Shown here one piece after another: positions 8,108 to 16,501 of a stretch of 64,000 bases of DNA. The notes beneath the pieces are model-generated. The model did not search any database. It was given only the letters and a program-made list of their open reading frames with translations, and was not told the origin of the DNA. Origin of the DNA: Nitrososphaerota archaeon (GTDB taxonomy: Archaea > Thermoproteota > Nitrososphaeria > Nitrososphaerales > UBA183); the NCBI GenBank assembly GCA_029785235.1, contig JAFMAA010000001.1, positions 62,001 to 126,000 of the forward strand. The letters are read 5' to 3'. The position numbers and the translations under genes are program-made. The first letter of the stretch is position 1. Every line of letters begins with the position of its first letter.

Positions 8108-10808
8108 CGGCCGACCTTCTGATGTAGAAGGCCACGCCCAGCGCGACAATCAGGACGAACGCCGACGGAATCGCGTACCGGAGCAATATGTTCTCTGCTA
8201 TCGTGACGGAGACGGAGGTCGGCACGGTCCCGCTGATTGTGACACCCGCGTAGGCGAACGTCAGCTTGGCCCCGCTCATGGAAATAGTCTGGCCTGAGTT
8301 GGCCACCACGCTTGCGTTGGCCACGCCGGTCTCGTGCGCCCCCAGGTTCGAGAAGTACACCATGATCTCTTTCGAATTGGCCTGCAAGCCCTGGAGGTTG
8401 GAGAAGGTCAATCCCGGGGGTATCGGGAGCGTGAAGGTCACATCTGAGACAGGGACCGCCGACGGGTTGGTCACCTGCAGCGAGAGGGTGAAGGCCTTCC
8501 CCTCCTCGGGGGTCGCGGGCGTGGTTGTCATGGCGACAGAGAGCGGCTGGTATATCTGGACGGTAGGGCTCCCCCCTTTGACTGCGAACGTGGTTCCGCC
8601 GAAGTAGAAGGAGGCCGAGACAGGGGCGGCCGAAAGGTTCCCGTATATCTGCGCGGTCGACACCTTGTAGGAGAACGTGACGTTCCCTCCTTTACCGATT
8701 GACCCGACCGTCTGGTGGAGCACGCTAGAATTGACGATGGAGTCGAAGGCGTCGTTGGTGGTGCTCACCGTAACGTTGTAGATCGGGGTCGGCCCCAGGT
8801 TCTCAGCCATGACCGTGACAGACGAAGTCATGCCGCCGAAGAGCTCCTGAGGCGAGTACCCCTTGGACAGGACAAGGCCGGCGGGGACAGGGACCGGGCC
8901 CGAAGAGCCTGACACTGACTCCCCGGCCGCCTCGCCGGTGAACGTGAAGGGCTGTATCATGTAATTGGAACCGTCGGTAACGTTGTAGCTCATCGACGTC
9001 CTGACGGTGGTTGAGGCGTTGAGGGTCTTGTAGGAGAGGGTGACCGTGCCTGACGCGCAGCTGATTCCCAGGCCGCTCACGTGGCCGCAGCCAAGGCCTG
9101 CAGGGAGGACACCTGTCGCTACGTAGTCGGTCACGCCGACTGGCGCTATGTCCGAGGCGGCGAAGTTGAGTGTGACGTTGGTCTCGCTCGTCGAGAGCGC
9201 CGCGAAGGAGGAGGTCACTTGGAGAACAGGGAACGAGACTTGCATCCCGTTCTGCGAAAAGACGTCGGAGATCGTGTTCGTGGTAGCGTTGAGGGCAGCC
9301 CCCTGAGGGTCCTGGTACGTCACGCTGTAGGACCTCGTGACGTTTATGGCAGTGATGCTCGGCGCTGACTGCGTCACCGTGACGGTCGCGGTCCCTCCGC
9401 CGGCAGCCAAGCCAGGCACTGACTTGCCTGCCACGACCACGGAAGAAGCTGGGAGGGTCCCAACGTTGACCAGCGTTATGTTGAGAGTCTGCGGAGTCCC
9501 CACGGCCTTCCCAAGGCTGTCGGCCGGGGATGGGACCATGGTAGCATACACCACCGCGTCGTCTGCCCCGAGGGACAGCCTGATGGGGTTGATCACAGTG
9601 GTCGCGTTGAAGGCCGCGCCCCCGAATTCGTACTGGTAACTCACGACGGAAGCGGGGATGGTGATCGAGCCGTTTGTGGTCCCGGTGTACTCTAGCCTGT
9701 AGACCGGCGTGAGGGTAGCCGATGGGCCCAGGGAGGCGGACTTGACAGAATCGTTGCCGCCAAGGAAGGTGAATACGCCTGTGGTCTTCCACCATGAGTC
9801 AGAGAACGAGAGGCCGAAGATGGATGTCGTCGGCGAGAGGTTGGTGAAAGTGAGCGTGACGGCGAGGTCTCCGTTGGTGTGAAGGACCCCGACATCGACG
9901 GCCCTCGTGGCGAGGAGCGGGGCAGGCTGCTCTACGATGGTCGCGTTCGTGCCATAGATGGTCTGGCGCGGAGCGAGCTTCAGGGTGTAGGACCCAGTGA
10001 AGGCTGCGCCGTTGTCCTTCACGACGGCGCTGTCGTTGGAGCTGATCATGCCGCTCAATGCCTCTATGTGGATCTCAGACGAATTGCTCGCGGCGGACGC
10101 TGTCAACGAGGTCACCGAGCCACCGAAGAGGCCCACCGCGTTAAGCTCCCCTGCTGACGTGAGGGCCGATGGGGTGATGGAGCCGACCACCAGGTTGTGA
10201 ACGAACCCGGACCCCGACGAGCCCTTCACCCCTTCCAGCACGACGAACGGGGACTCTGAGCCCGCGAACGCAGGCCCTGACACAGCCCTCGCAAACCCCC
10301 CCTCGGCCGTCGGAAGGAAGTTCTTGAGAAGCGTCGCGGGGACAAGGCTTGAGAAGGCGACCGGACTAAGGAACGTATAGACCCCGGTGCTGTTTGTTGT
10401 GGACATGAAGTCTGTGAGGAGGTACGGGTCGAGGGCTGCCGCCGCTGCGGAGGCTTGAGAGAAGGAGCTGGCACCCACGGTCAGGAAAATCCCCTGCGGG
10501 ACCAGTGAGGGGACCGGGAGGAGGTTGTATCCATTCGGACCGAATACCTGAAAGTCTGGGTTCCATCCTAGGGTGCTGACCGCTGTGATGTTGTACCAGC
10601 TGAGCCCAGGTGTGGACTCCAGCGCTGAGAGGTGGCTGGACCCGTTCACCCCGTCGAATGTGAAGAACCACAGGGCGTTCGATCCTGCTACATACACGTT
10701 CAGCTTCTCAGAGTATGAGGAAGTCTGGGCGTGCGCCATCTGCATCGGGACCGCCGAGAAGAGCATGAGGGCAACGACCGCGAACGCTAGCAACCGGTAG
10801 TGCTTCAA
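8082..10808 (-). CDS. Large secreted, membrane-anchored surface protein with beta-sandwich repeats
   Basis: This 908-residue protein has a signal peptide (residues 1-27, ending AHAQ) and one C-terminal membrane helix (about 878-900), followed by a short RRS-containing tail, so nearly all of it faces outside. The body is rich in Ser, Thr, Val and Gly, with many N-glycosylation sequons. It contains several CARDB/DUF11-like domains, recognisable from patterns such as LNITLVNVGTLPASSV, VTVMAENLGPTPIYNV and LSLQVTNPSAVPVSDV. Such domains usually make adhesive or structural stalks. The promoter box TTTTATATGG lies at 10837-10846. No enzymatic domain is seen. A role in envelope structure or attachment is inference. 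Confidence 0.85.
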   Translation of the reverse strand: MKHYRLLAFAVVALMLFSAVPMQMAHAQTSSYSEKLNVYVAGSNALWFFTFDGVNGSSHLSALESTPGLSWYNITAVSTLGWNPDFQVFGPNGYNLLPVPSLVPQGIFLTVGASSFSQASAAAAALDPYLLTDFMSTTNSTGVYTFLSPVAFSSLVPATLLKNFLPTAEGGFARAVSGPAFAGSESPFVVLEGVKGSSGSGFVHNLVVGSITPSALTSAGELNAVGLFGGSVTSLTASAASNSSEIHIEALSGMISSNDSAVVKDNGAAFTGSYTLKLAPRQTIYGTNATIVEQPAPLLATRAVDVGVLHTNGDLAVTLTFTNLSPTTSIFGLSFSDSWWKTTGVFTFLGGNDSVKSASLGPSATLTPVYRLEYTGTTNGSITIPASVVSYQYEFGGAAFNATTVINPIRLSLGADDAVVYATMVPSPADSLGKAVGTPQTLNITLVNVGTLPASSVVVAGKSVPGLAAGGGTATVTVTQSAPSITAINVTRSYSVTYQDPQGAALNATTNTISDVFSQNGMQVSFPVLQVTSSFAALSTSETNVTLNFAASDIAPVGVTDYVATGVLPAGLGCGHVSGLGISCASGTVTLSYKTLNASTTVRTSMSYNVTDGSNYMIQPFTFTGEAAGESVSGSSGPVPVPAGLVLSKGYSPQELFGGMTSSVTVMAENLGPTPIYNVTVSTTNDAFDSIVNSSVLHQTVGSIGKGGNVTFSYKVSTAQIYGNLSAAPVSASFYFGGTTFAVKGGSPTVQIYQPLSVAMTTTPATPEEGKAFTLSLQVTNPSAVPVSDVTFTLPIPPGLTFSNLQGLQANSKEIMVYFSNLGAHETGVANASVVANSGQTISMSGAKLTFAYAGVTISGTVPTSVSVTIAENILLRYAIPSAFVLIVALGVAFYIRRSAAIAPSSPR

Positions 10809-10861
10809 GCGAGACGTTGGAGGGCGCCCGGTTCACCATATAAAACCGTTTGAGAGGTCAG

Positions 10862-11863
10862 CTACTTCTTTCGGGTCGGCTCCTCGGAGGGGTCGTCCAC
10901 GCCCCTGTCGTTGAGGATGAAGACCGTGTCCCTCTCCGGATGGTAGGGGCTGTCCACCATCCTCGCGATGCGGTTCTTCGCCGCCTTCCTGAGGTAGAGC
11001 CTGTAGGTGCTTGTGTGGGCGACAACGTGCCCACCGACGGGCCTCGTGGGGTCGCCGAAGAACGAGTCAGGGGCAGCCTGCACCTGATTTGTGACTACCA
11101 CGGCTATGTTATAGATCTCGGCGGTCCTCAGGAGCTGATGCATGAACCTGTTGAGCCTCTGCTGCCTCTCGGCGAGGGTCCCCCTCCCCAAGAACTCGGC
11201 CCTGTAGTGGGCGACGGCGCTGTCTAGGATGACCAGTTTCACCTTGTTTGGCTCGATGATGTGCCCCAGGTCCTTCACAATCAACTCCTGGTGGGCGCTG
11301 TTGTAAGCCCTGGCTACCGTGATGCGAGAGAGCGCCTTCTCAGCGTCCATCCCCCTTGCCTCGGCTATCTCCTGTATCCTCTCAGGCCTGAACGTTCCTT
11401 CTGTGTCGACGTAGACCGAACTTGCGTCGAGCCCCCCTTCCTCCCTGGGCTGCTGCGCCATGACGCACAAGGTGTGGCATATCTGCGACTTTCCGCTCCC
11501 GAACTCGCCGAAGAACTCGGTCATTGCCCAGGTTTCGATGCCTCCGCCTAGGAGTTCGTCAAGGTTCTTGGACCCCGTGGATATCCTGTCTATGGCCTTC
11601 CTCTTCGCGAGGAGGTCGGCGGCGTTGATGAAGTCCGGCTCTAGGCGGTTCAGCTCCACCAGCTTCTTCCTGGCCTTGTTGTTCAGCTCGACCGCCTTGG
11701 AGACGTCGATGTCGACCGCTTCGGCGATGTCCATGGGCCCGGAGGTGGCGAGGTCCAGTATCGTTTCGATTCCTGCGTCCTTCAGCTTGGCCTTTGTGGC
11801 CGGCCCGACGCCAGGGAGCGTGTCGAGCTCGAGTTCCTCCTCGACTTCAGTCGCAGGCAACAT
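10862..11863 (-). CDS. radA: DNA repair and recombination protein RadA
   Basis: This archaeal RecA/Rad51 family recombinase forms ATP-dependent filaments on single-stranded DNA and catalyses strand exchange. The N-terminal helix-hairpin-helix DNA-binding domain (LPGVGPATKAKLKDAGI) spans about residues 15-60. Walker A EFGSGKSQ is near 118 and Walker B LVILDSA near 207. The loop-2 region NQVQAAPDSFFGDP and the C-terminal block GGHVVAHTSTYRLYLRK are intact. Length (333) is normal. A CATACTTATC box at 11887-11896 suggests a leaderless start. It runs in the same direction as asnS but has its own promoter. Confidence 0.98.
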   Translation of the reverse strand: MLPATEVEEELELDTLPGVGPATKAKLKDAGIETILDLATSGPMDIAEAVDIDVSKAVELNNKARKKLVELNRLEPDFINAADLLAKRKAIDRISTGSKNLDELLGGGIETWAMTEFFGEFGSGKSQICHTLCVMAQQPREEGGLDASSVYVDTEGTFRPERIQEIAEARGMDAEKALSRITVARAYNSAHQELIVKDLGHIIEPNKVKLVILDSAVAHYRAEFLGRGTLAERQQRLNRFMHQLLRTAEIYNIAVVVTNQVQAAPDSFFGDPTRPVGGHVVAHTSTYRLYLRKAAKNRIARMVDSPYHPERDTVFILNDRGVDDPSEEPTRKK

Positions 11864-11897
11864 GTACCGCGAGCGCCTTCTGGTAGATAAGTATGCC

Positions 11898-13193
11898 TCA
11901 GGGAGAGATGCGTGTAAGTGTTCTAGGGAACAAGCTGGCCGAGCGGATGTGCTTCAACCCCGCGATCCACCTCGTCGTCCTCTCGACGCCTATTCCGAAG
12001 CCCGAATGTGGAGGCATGCCGAACTTCCTCAGCTCCAAGTACCACGAGAAGGACTCGGTCGGGAGGTCTTGGCTCGAAATCCTCTCCATGAGCTCGTGGT
12101 AGTCGTGTATCCTCTGCCCGCCTGTGGCGAGCTCCCCGACCCCCTCGGGGGCGATGAGGTCCGCTGACTTCGTCACCTTCGGCCTGTCGGGGTAGGTCAT
12201 GTGGTAGAACGACCTCGCGCTTAGAGGATAGTCGGTGATGAAGAAGGGAGACTCCTGAGTCAGGCTGACCGCCTTCTCCGCCTCAGTGGGGAGGTCGTCC
12301 CCCCACTCGAACCCGAATCCTTTGCTCTCCGCGATAGACCTGGCCTCGTCATACGACAACCTGGGGAAGGGGACTTCGGGCTGCCGGAGGACCCTGCCGA
12401 GCGTCTTCAGGTCCGTCTGCCTGTTCGCCAGCACCCTCTCCACCATCTTGGATAGGAGTCCCTCCTGGACCTTCATGTTGTCCGACTGCTCTGCGAACGC
12501 CTGCTCGGCCTCTATCATCCAGAATTCGGTCAGGTGTTTCGCCGTCTTGGACTTCTCCGCCCTGAAAGCCGGTTGGAAGATCCACACTTTCTGCAGCGCG
12601 GGGAGGGCCGCCTCTTCATAGAACTGGGCGCTCTGGCTCAGGCTCGCCTTCTTCCCGAAGTAGTCCACCGAGAAGAGTGTCGCCCCCCCTTCTACGGCGG
12701 CCTGGACGAAGGACGGAGCGCTTATCAGCTGGAAACCGTTCTCCCTGAAGTAGTCGAACGCGGCCCCGATCACCTCGGCCCTGATCCTCATCGTGGCGAT
12801 GGCCTTTGGCCCTCGGATGCTCAGGTGCCTCTTGTCGAAGAGGAACGAAGCCGACTTCGCCGCGGTCCGCGTGATTGGCCAGCTGTCCGCCGTCGCGAGG
12901 ACAGCGAACTCGGCGGCCGAGACCTCCTTCCCTCCCGGCGCACGCCGGTCGTCGCGCACCTCTCCCCTGACCACCACCGCCGACTCTTTGGTGGCGCGCT
13001 TCGCCGCGTCGTAGGCGGCGTCGGAGGACCCCTTGCGGGCGGAAACCTGGACGTACCCGGTGCCGTCCCTGACCTGGACGAATGCGAGCCCACCTATGAC
13101 GTGCTTCCTGGCTACCCAGCCACGTATCTCAACGGCCCTGGGAGACCGTCCTGCAAGGATTTCAGATGCGCTCGAGCGCGCGAAGGCATCCAC
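11898..13193 (-). CDS. asnS: Asparaginyl-tRNA synthetase (class IIb)
   Basis: This 431-residue enzyme charges tRNA with asparagine. An N-terminal OB fold for anticodon binding (about 18-105) is followed by the class II catalytic core: motif 2 around FQPAFRAEKSKTAKHLTEFWMIE, and motif 3 GFGIGVERTTRWIAGLKHIR near the C-terminus. The block SADLIAPEGVGEL with the end LRKFGMPPHSGFG matches archaeal AsnRS rather than AspRS. The next stretch ATGGQRIHDY is closer to the AspRS form of this loop than to the usual AsnRS GGSQRE, so a relaxed or AspRS-derived enzyme is not excluded. The start is GTG at 13193 with a CTTTTAG box at 13214-13220. Confidence 0.85.
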   Translation of the reverse strand: MDAFARSSASEILAGRSPRAVEIRGWVARKHVIGGLAFVQVRDGTGYVQVSARKGSSDAAYDAAKRATKESAVVVRGEVRDDRRAPGGKEVSAAEFAVLATADSWPITRTAAKSASFLFDKRHLSIRGPKAIATMRIRAEVIGAAFDYFRENGFQLISAPSFVQAAVEGGATLFSVDYFGKKASLSQSAQFYEEAALPALQKVWIFQPAFRAEKSKTAKHLTEFWMIEAEQAFAEQSDNMKVQEGLLSKMVERVLANRQTDLKTLGRVLRQPEVPFPRLSYDEARSIAESKGFGFEWGDDLPTEAEKAVSLTQESPFFITDYPLSARSFYHMTYPDRPKVTKSADLIAPEGVGELATGGQRIHDYHELMERISSQDLPTESFSWYLELRKFGMPPHSGFGIGVERTTRWIAGLKHIRSASLFPRTLTRISP

Positions 13194-13278
13194 GGTGCGG
13201 GCTCGGTCTGTTCATGCTAAAAGCGTGATGCGCGGAGACTCAACGTTATAGATAACCCCAGCTGACCGAAGGACACCA

Positions 13279-14244
13279 TTGCCTCGCAGGGCGACGATAA
13301 TCAGATGGGCCGGGAGCGGAAGCGTCGTCGACCTGCTTTCCTCTGTGGGGCACGTGATGAGGCTGGAGGGGCTCAAAGGCGAGTTAAGGAGGTCTGGTAA
13401 CTCCCTCGTCCTCGCGGGGCCCGAGCCCGCCCGGACGTGCACAGTCTTCAGGTACCTCCCAGGGGTCAGCTGGCTCGCTGCGGGGTATGCCGTCGGGGGG
13501 GCTTCCGAGCTAGCCGGTGTCGCGGAAGAGCTGGCGAAGAAATATCTGAGACGCGGGGGGAGGTTCAGCGTCGAGGCAGAGTCTGCAGGAGGCCAGGCGG
13601 CTTCTGACCTAGCGGGGGCGGTCACTTCTCATATCCTGGACGCCGTGAAGGGGGTGCGGGTGTCCAACCCACCTGACAGGAGGTTCAGGGTCGCCATGGA
13701 CGCATCAGGGGGCGCGGCCGGGGTTGAGCTTTCACGCGGCCCCGGAGGGATCCCGACCGGGCGATACGAGGCATCTTGCCTCGTATCAGGAGGAAAACAC
13801 AGCTCCGTCTTGGCATGGCAGGCCGTGCTGATGGGATACAGGGTCCGCCTCGTACACGCCGTGGAAGACGACGACGGGCTCCTCGCCTCTGCCAGGCTTT
13901 ATTCGGAACTCTCATTCCGCTCGGACCCCCGGGGTCTGAGCCTGACGGCAATCGAGGGAGGACCGGCGGCCCAGCTCATACGCGAATTCGCGTCCGAGGC
14001 TGACGGCCCTGTCTTCTGCGGATGCACGGCCACGAGAACGCGGGCGGACGCGCCCCTGGAGAACGTCGTAAGCCCCCTATACCTTCTCCCGGAGGAATGG
14101 TTCGACGCGGAGTTCAGGGCCCTCGGATTCGCGGGAAAGGAGTCGGCCCTGGGCTGGGGCAAGGCAGGAGCCGTGAAGTCAAAGTCGAGGTCGTTCGGAG
14201 GTAGAAGGGCCGACGTCAGCGAGGTCATCGACGGCCTCTCCTAG
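13279..14244 (+). CDS. THUMP and PP-loop domain protein (ThiI-like tRNA-modifying paralogue)
   Basis: This 321-residue protein looks like a diverged ThiI. The N-terminal half has the features of a THUMP RNA-binding domain (about 60-125, AEELAKKYLRRGGRFSVEAE). The C-terminal half has an adenylating PP-loop, SGGKHSSVLAW, near residue 170. ThiI itself is encoded at 18587-19867, so this is a second, different member. A Cys pair (CGC) lies near residue 247. Thiolation of tRNA or another tRNA modification is likely, but the substrate base is unknown. The start is TTG, about 29 nt after a GTTATAGATAA box. The 3' end overlaps the convergent glycosyltransferase by 20 bp. Confidence 0.75.
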   Translation: MPRRATIIRWAGSGSVVDLLSSVGHVMRLEGLKGELRRSGNSLVLAGPEPARTCTVFRYLPGVSWLAAGYAVGGASELAGVAEELAKKYLRRGGRFSVEAESAGGQAASDLAGAVTSHILDAVKGVRVSNPPDRRFRVAMDASGGAAGVELSRGPGGIPTGRYEASCLVSGGKHSSVLAWQAVLMGYRVRLVHAVEDDDGLLASARLYSELSFRSDPRGLSLTAIEGGPAAQLIREFASEADGPVFCGCTATRTRADAPLENVVSPLYLLPEEWFDAEFRALGFAGKESALGWGKAGAVKSKSRSFGGRRADVSEVIDGLS

Positions 14245-15382
14245 CCGCACCTTCAAGCGCGTCAACTATGGATGCCCGTGCGTCGTACCCTCCCGCCACC
14301 TCACCCAGATCGGCCGCCCGCGCTCTGAACCCCTCACCAGCGAGCCTCCCGAGCGACTCCTCGAAGGTGGCGAGGTTAAGGCGGTCCTGTCTCACGACGA
14401 TGGAGACGCCCAGCCTGGCGGCCTTGTCCGCGTTCCCTTCCTGCTCAGGCTGCTTCGGAATCGGGACGAGGAGGGACGGCTTCTTCGAGATAATCGCCTG
14501 GGCCACGGTCCCGTGTCCCGCCCTCGACACGACGACGTCGCAGTTCCTGAAGTAGAAGCCTGCGATTTCGCACCATTCGTAGAACCATCCCCCCGGGGTA
14601 CGGACCGCGCGCGTGCTCCCGGAGGGGTCGCCCCCTGAGACCGCGAAGACGAACTTAGCGTTCAGCTCCTTGGACAGCTCGAGGGCCTTGCGTAAGAGCG
14701 GGGTCCGCGTTCTCGGGGGCCCGGACACCTGCCAGAACACTCTTGTCCTGCTGTCCTGGGCGAACTCAAGCGCGGGGCCATCTGGAGTCAGGCCCCCCGT
14801 AGGAGAGATGAACCCCACATAGCGTGCCTTCGCGACGCTGCTCCCCCACAAGTTCTTCTCGCTGATGGTATACGGAGGTGGGAGGTCGGGAAGGAACACC
14901 CCGTCGCTGAACCTCCAGAGTCTTCCCATTCCAGCGGACGTCCCGACCGAAAGCAGCCTGGACAGGGCCCCAATCCTCGTGTGGGAGCTCGTCAGGTTGA
15001 GCTGGTTCAGGACCGTGAAGGCGGGGAGGCGGAGCGCCTTGCCGGCGAGGACCGTCGGCAGGGCAGAGTCGCTGAGGACGACATCTGGGGTGAACCTCCC
15101 GATGTTCTCGAGCTCGGCCGAAAACTGCCTGTAGGACTTCGCCATGATGGAGAAGGAGTCGAGGAGGGTCTCCTTCACGAGGAACTCGCCGTCCTCGGAG
15201 TAGCGCACATCGGCCAACGGGAGCCTGTTGCACCTATACCCTCTGGCCGCGATCAGTGACGCCACCTCCCCCGACGACGAGAACTCGATGGTCGCGCCCC
15301 GGGCTGAGAGCTCCCCGGCCACCTCGAGCATCCTGCTGGCGTGGCCTAGACCTGAGCCGAAGCAGCCTATGTAGACCTTCAT
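14225..15382 (-). CDS. Glycosyltransferase, MurG/UGT-like GT-B fold
   Basis: This 385-residue GT-B enzyme transfers a sugar from a nucleotide donor. The N-terminal acceptor motif GSGLGHASRMLEVAGEL (residues 9-25) and the C-terminal donor-binding motif RAGHGTVAQAIISKKPSLLVP (from about 286) are clear. PIPKQPEQEGNA follows, as in MurG and archaeal GT1/GT28 proteins. No membrane helix is visible, so it probably acts at the cytoplasmic face. Its start overlaps the AMMECR1 stop by 4 bp, making it the last gene of the tyrS operon. The acceptor (lipid, polyprenyl carrier or protein) is not known. Confidence 0.85.
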   Translation of the reverse strand: MKVYIGCFGSGLGHASRMLEVAGELSARGATIEFSSSGEVASLIAARGYRCNRLPLADVRYSEDGEFLVKETLLDSFSIMAKSYRQFSAELENIGRFTPDVVLSDSALPTVLAGKALRLPAFTVLNQLNLTSSHTRIGALSRLLSVGTSAGMGRLWRFSDGVFLPDLPPPYTISEKNLWGSSVAKARYVGFISPTGGLTPDGPALEFAQDSRTRVFWQVSGPPRTRTPLLRKALELSKELNAKFVFAVSGGDPSGSTRAVRTPGGWFYEWCEIAGFYFRNCDVVVSRAGHGTVAQAIISKKPSLLVPIPKQPEQEGNADKAARLGVSIVVRQDRLNLATFEESLGRLAGEGFRARAADLGEVAGGYDARASIVDALEGAARRGRR

Positions 15383-15999
15383 CCCTGGGTCGCTGATTCC
15401 AACTTTACGACCTCCCCGCCCGGCGATGTCTCTTCGAATACCTCAGCCTGGAAGACCCTGACCTTGGTCCCTTCGTCTAGCCAGGCGTCCATGGAGAGTC
15501 CTGCCTTTGCGCACGCCTCGGAGAGGAAAGTCTCTGCGTCCCAGCCCTGCTCGGTGGCGACCTGTGGCAGCAGGAGCCCGCTGGCGTAGCCGTTGGAGAC
15601 CACCAGGCCGTCTTCGCCCACCCTGACCCTTGAGGGGAGGTCCGCGCGGACTGGGGTCGACACTTCGCTGGGGACGGTCAGCACGCTGACTTCCACCACG
15701 ATGCGATCCACCTCCTCAGCCGCGACAGGAAACGGGAAGCGCGGGTCTTCTGAGGCGTAGACGGCCACTTCCCTGATGGCCTGACCCAACGGCTTGACCG
15801 GCTCAGGGTATCCTATGCACCCTCGGAGTGCCTTCGCCCCCCCGTGCACGGCGCTGAGGGTGACGAACACCCCGCGCTTTTCGCGGAAGACCCCCGTGTC
15901 TGGGAACCCTCGGGGGGCGGGGGCCCGCCTGACGTGCGCGACCAGTGTGTCCCTTGCCAGCGCGACCGCCCTTCTCCCTTCTTCCAGCGTAAGGGGCAT
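15379..15999 (-). CDS. AMMECR1 domain protein
   Basis: This 206-residue member of the AMMECR1 family carries its highly conserved signature LRGCIGYPEPVKPLGQAI and the block ASEDPRFPFPVAAEEVDRIVVEVSVL. The family occurs in all archaea and in eukaryotes. Its exact activity is not established. The ATG at 15999 begins the family's usual N-terminus (LTLEEGRRAVALAR). The Mut7-C gene upstream reads 197 nt into it in another frame, and the glycosyltransferase downstream overlaps it by 4 bp, so all are probably translated from one mRNA. Confidence 0.92.
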   Translation of the reverse strand: MPLTLEEGRRAVALARDTLVAHVRRAPAPRGFPDTGVFREKRGVFVTLSAVHGGAKALRGCIGYPEPVKPLGQAIREVAVYASEDPRFPFPVAAEEVDRIVVEVSVLTVPSEVSTPVRADLPSRVRVGEDGLVVSNGYASGLLLPQVATEQGWDAETFLSEACAKAGLSMDAWLDEGTKVRVFQAEVFEETSPGGEVVKLESATQG

Positions 16000-16489
16000 G
16001 GTGTTCCTGGTCGAGGCGGCCCGCGAGCGACCTTAACTTTTTCCAGTGGCTCCCCTTCCAGTAGTACTTGCCGCAGGCGGAGCACCTGAAGAACATCCTG
16101 TGGCTCTCCTGCACGCCTGGAGGTACCCGCCCCGACACCTCCCCCTTATTCACCGCCGCCAGCTCGCCCCCGCACAGGGAGCAGAGGGGTTCGCCCCTCG
16201 CCAGCGATATCCGCAGCAGCCGCGCCGCGGCCGACACCTCTGACAGCCTAACGATGTCGCTCTTTCCTGCGATGAGCATAGACGTGGCGCCCTTCTTCCG
16301 TGCCAGAGCCGCCAGCCTGCGGTCGGAGGTCAAGATCACCCTCCCCTCCCTTGCCGCGAGCCTCACCAGCTGGTCGTCCCCTCCGTTCCTGAAGTACGAC
16401 GTGTCAAAGCCGAGCGCCCTGAGCTTCCTTGCCAGGGACCCGAGCATGGCGTCGGCGATGAAGGCTGTCCTCGCGCGGCTCGGTGCCAT
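15803..16489 (-). CDS. Mut7-C RNase domain protein with zinc ribbon; long 3' overlap with AMMECR1
   Basis: Residues 8-95 form a Mut7-C RNase domain of the PIN-like superfamily: FIADAMLGSLARKLRALGFD at the start and VILTSDRRLAALA with the acidic residue. A zinc ribbon follows, with CSLCGG near residue 103 and CSACGKYYWKGSHWKKL near 136. These are the standard family features and usually end near residue 160. Here the frame stays open to residue 228, and the last 65 residues (Arg, Gly and Pro rich) overlap the AMMECR1 gene out of frame. The tail may be translated but is probably non-functional. It follows tyrS by 12 bp. Confidence 0.85.
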   Translation of the reverse strand: MAPSRARTAFIADAMLGSLARKLRALGFDTSYFRNGGDDQLVRLAAREGRVILTSDRRLAALARKKGATSMLIAGKSDIVRLSEVSAAARLLRISLARGEPLCSLCGGELAAVNKGEVSGRVPPGVQESHRMFFRCSACGKYYWKGSHWKKLRSLAGRLDQEHHAPYAGRREKGGRAGKGHTGRARQAGPRPPRVPRHGGLPRKARGVRHPQRRARGGEGTPRVHRIP

Positions 16490-16501
16490 GGCCGGGCGCG
16501 C

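Noticed and set aside
8803..9795. 330-codon antisense-register frame inside the 908-residue surface protein
   Set aside because: Arg/His/Gly-rich shadow frame. The main frame has a signal peptide, repeats and a membrane anchor.
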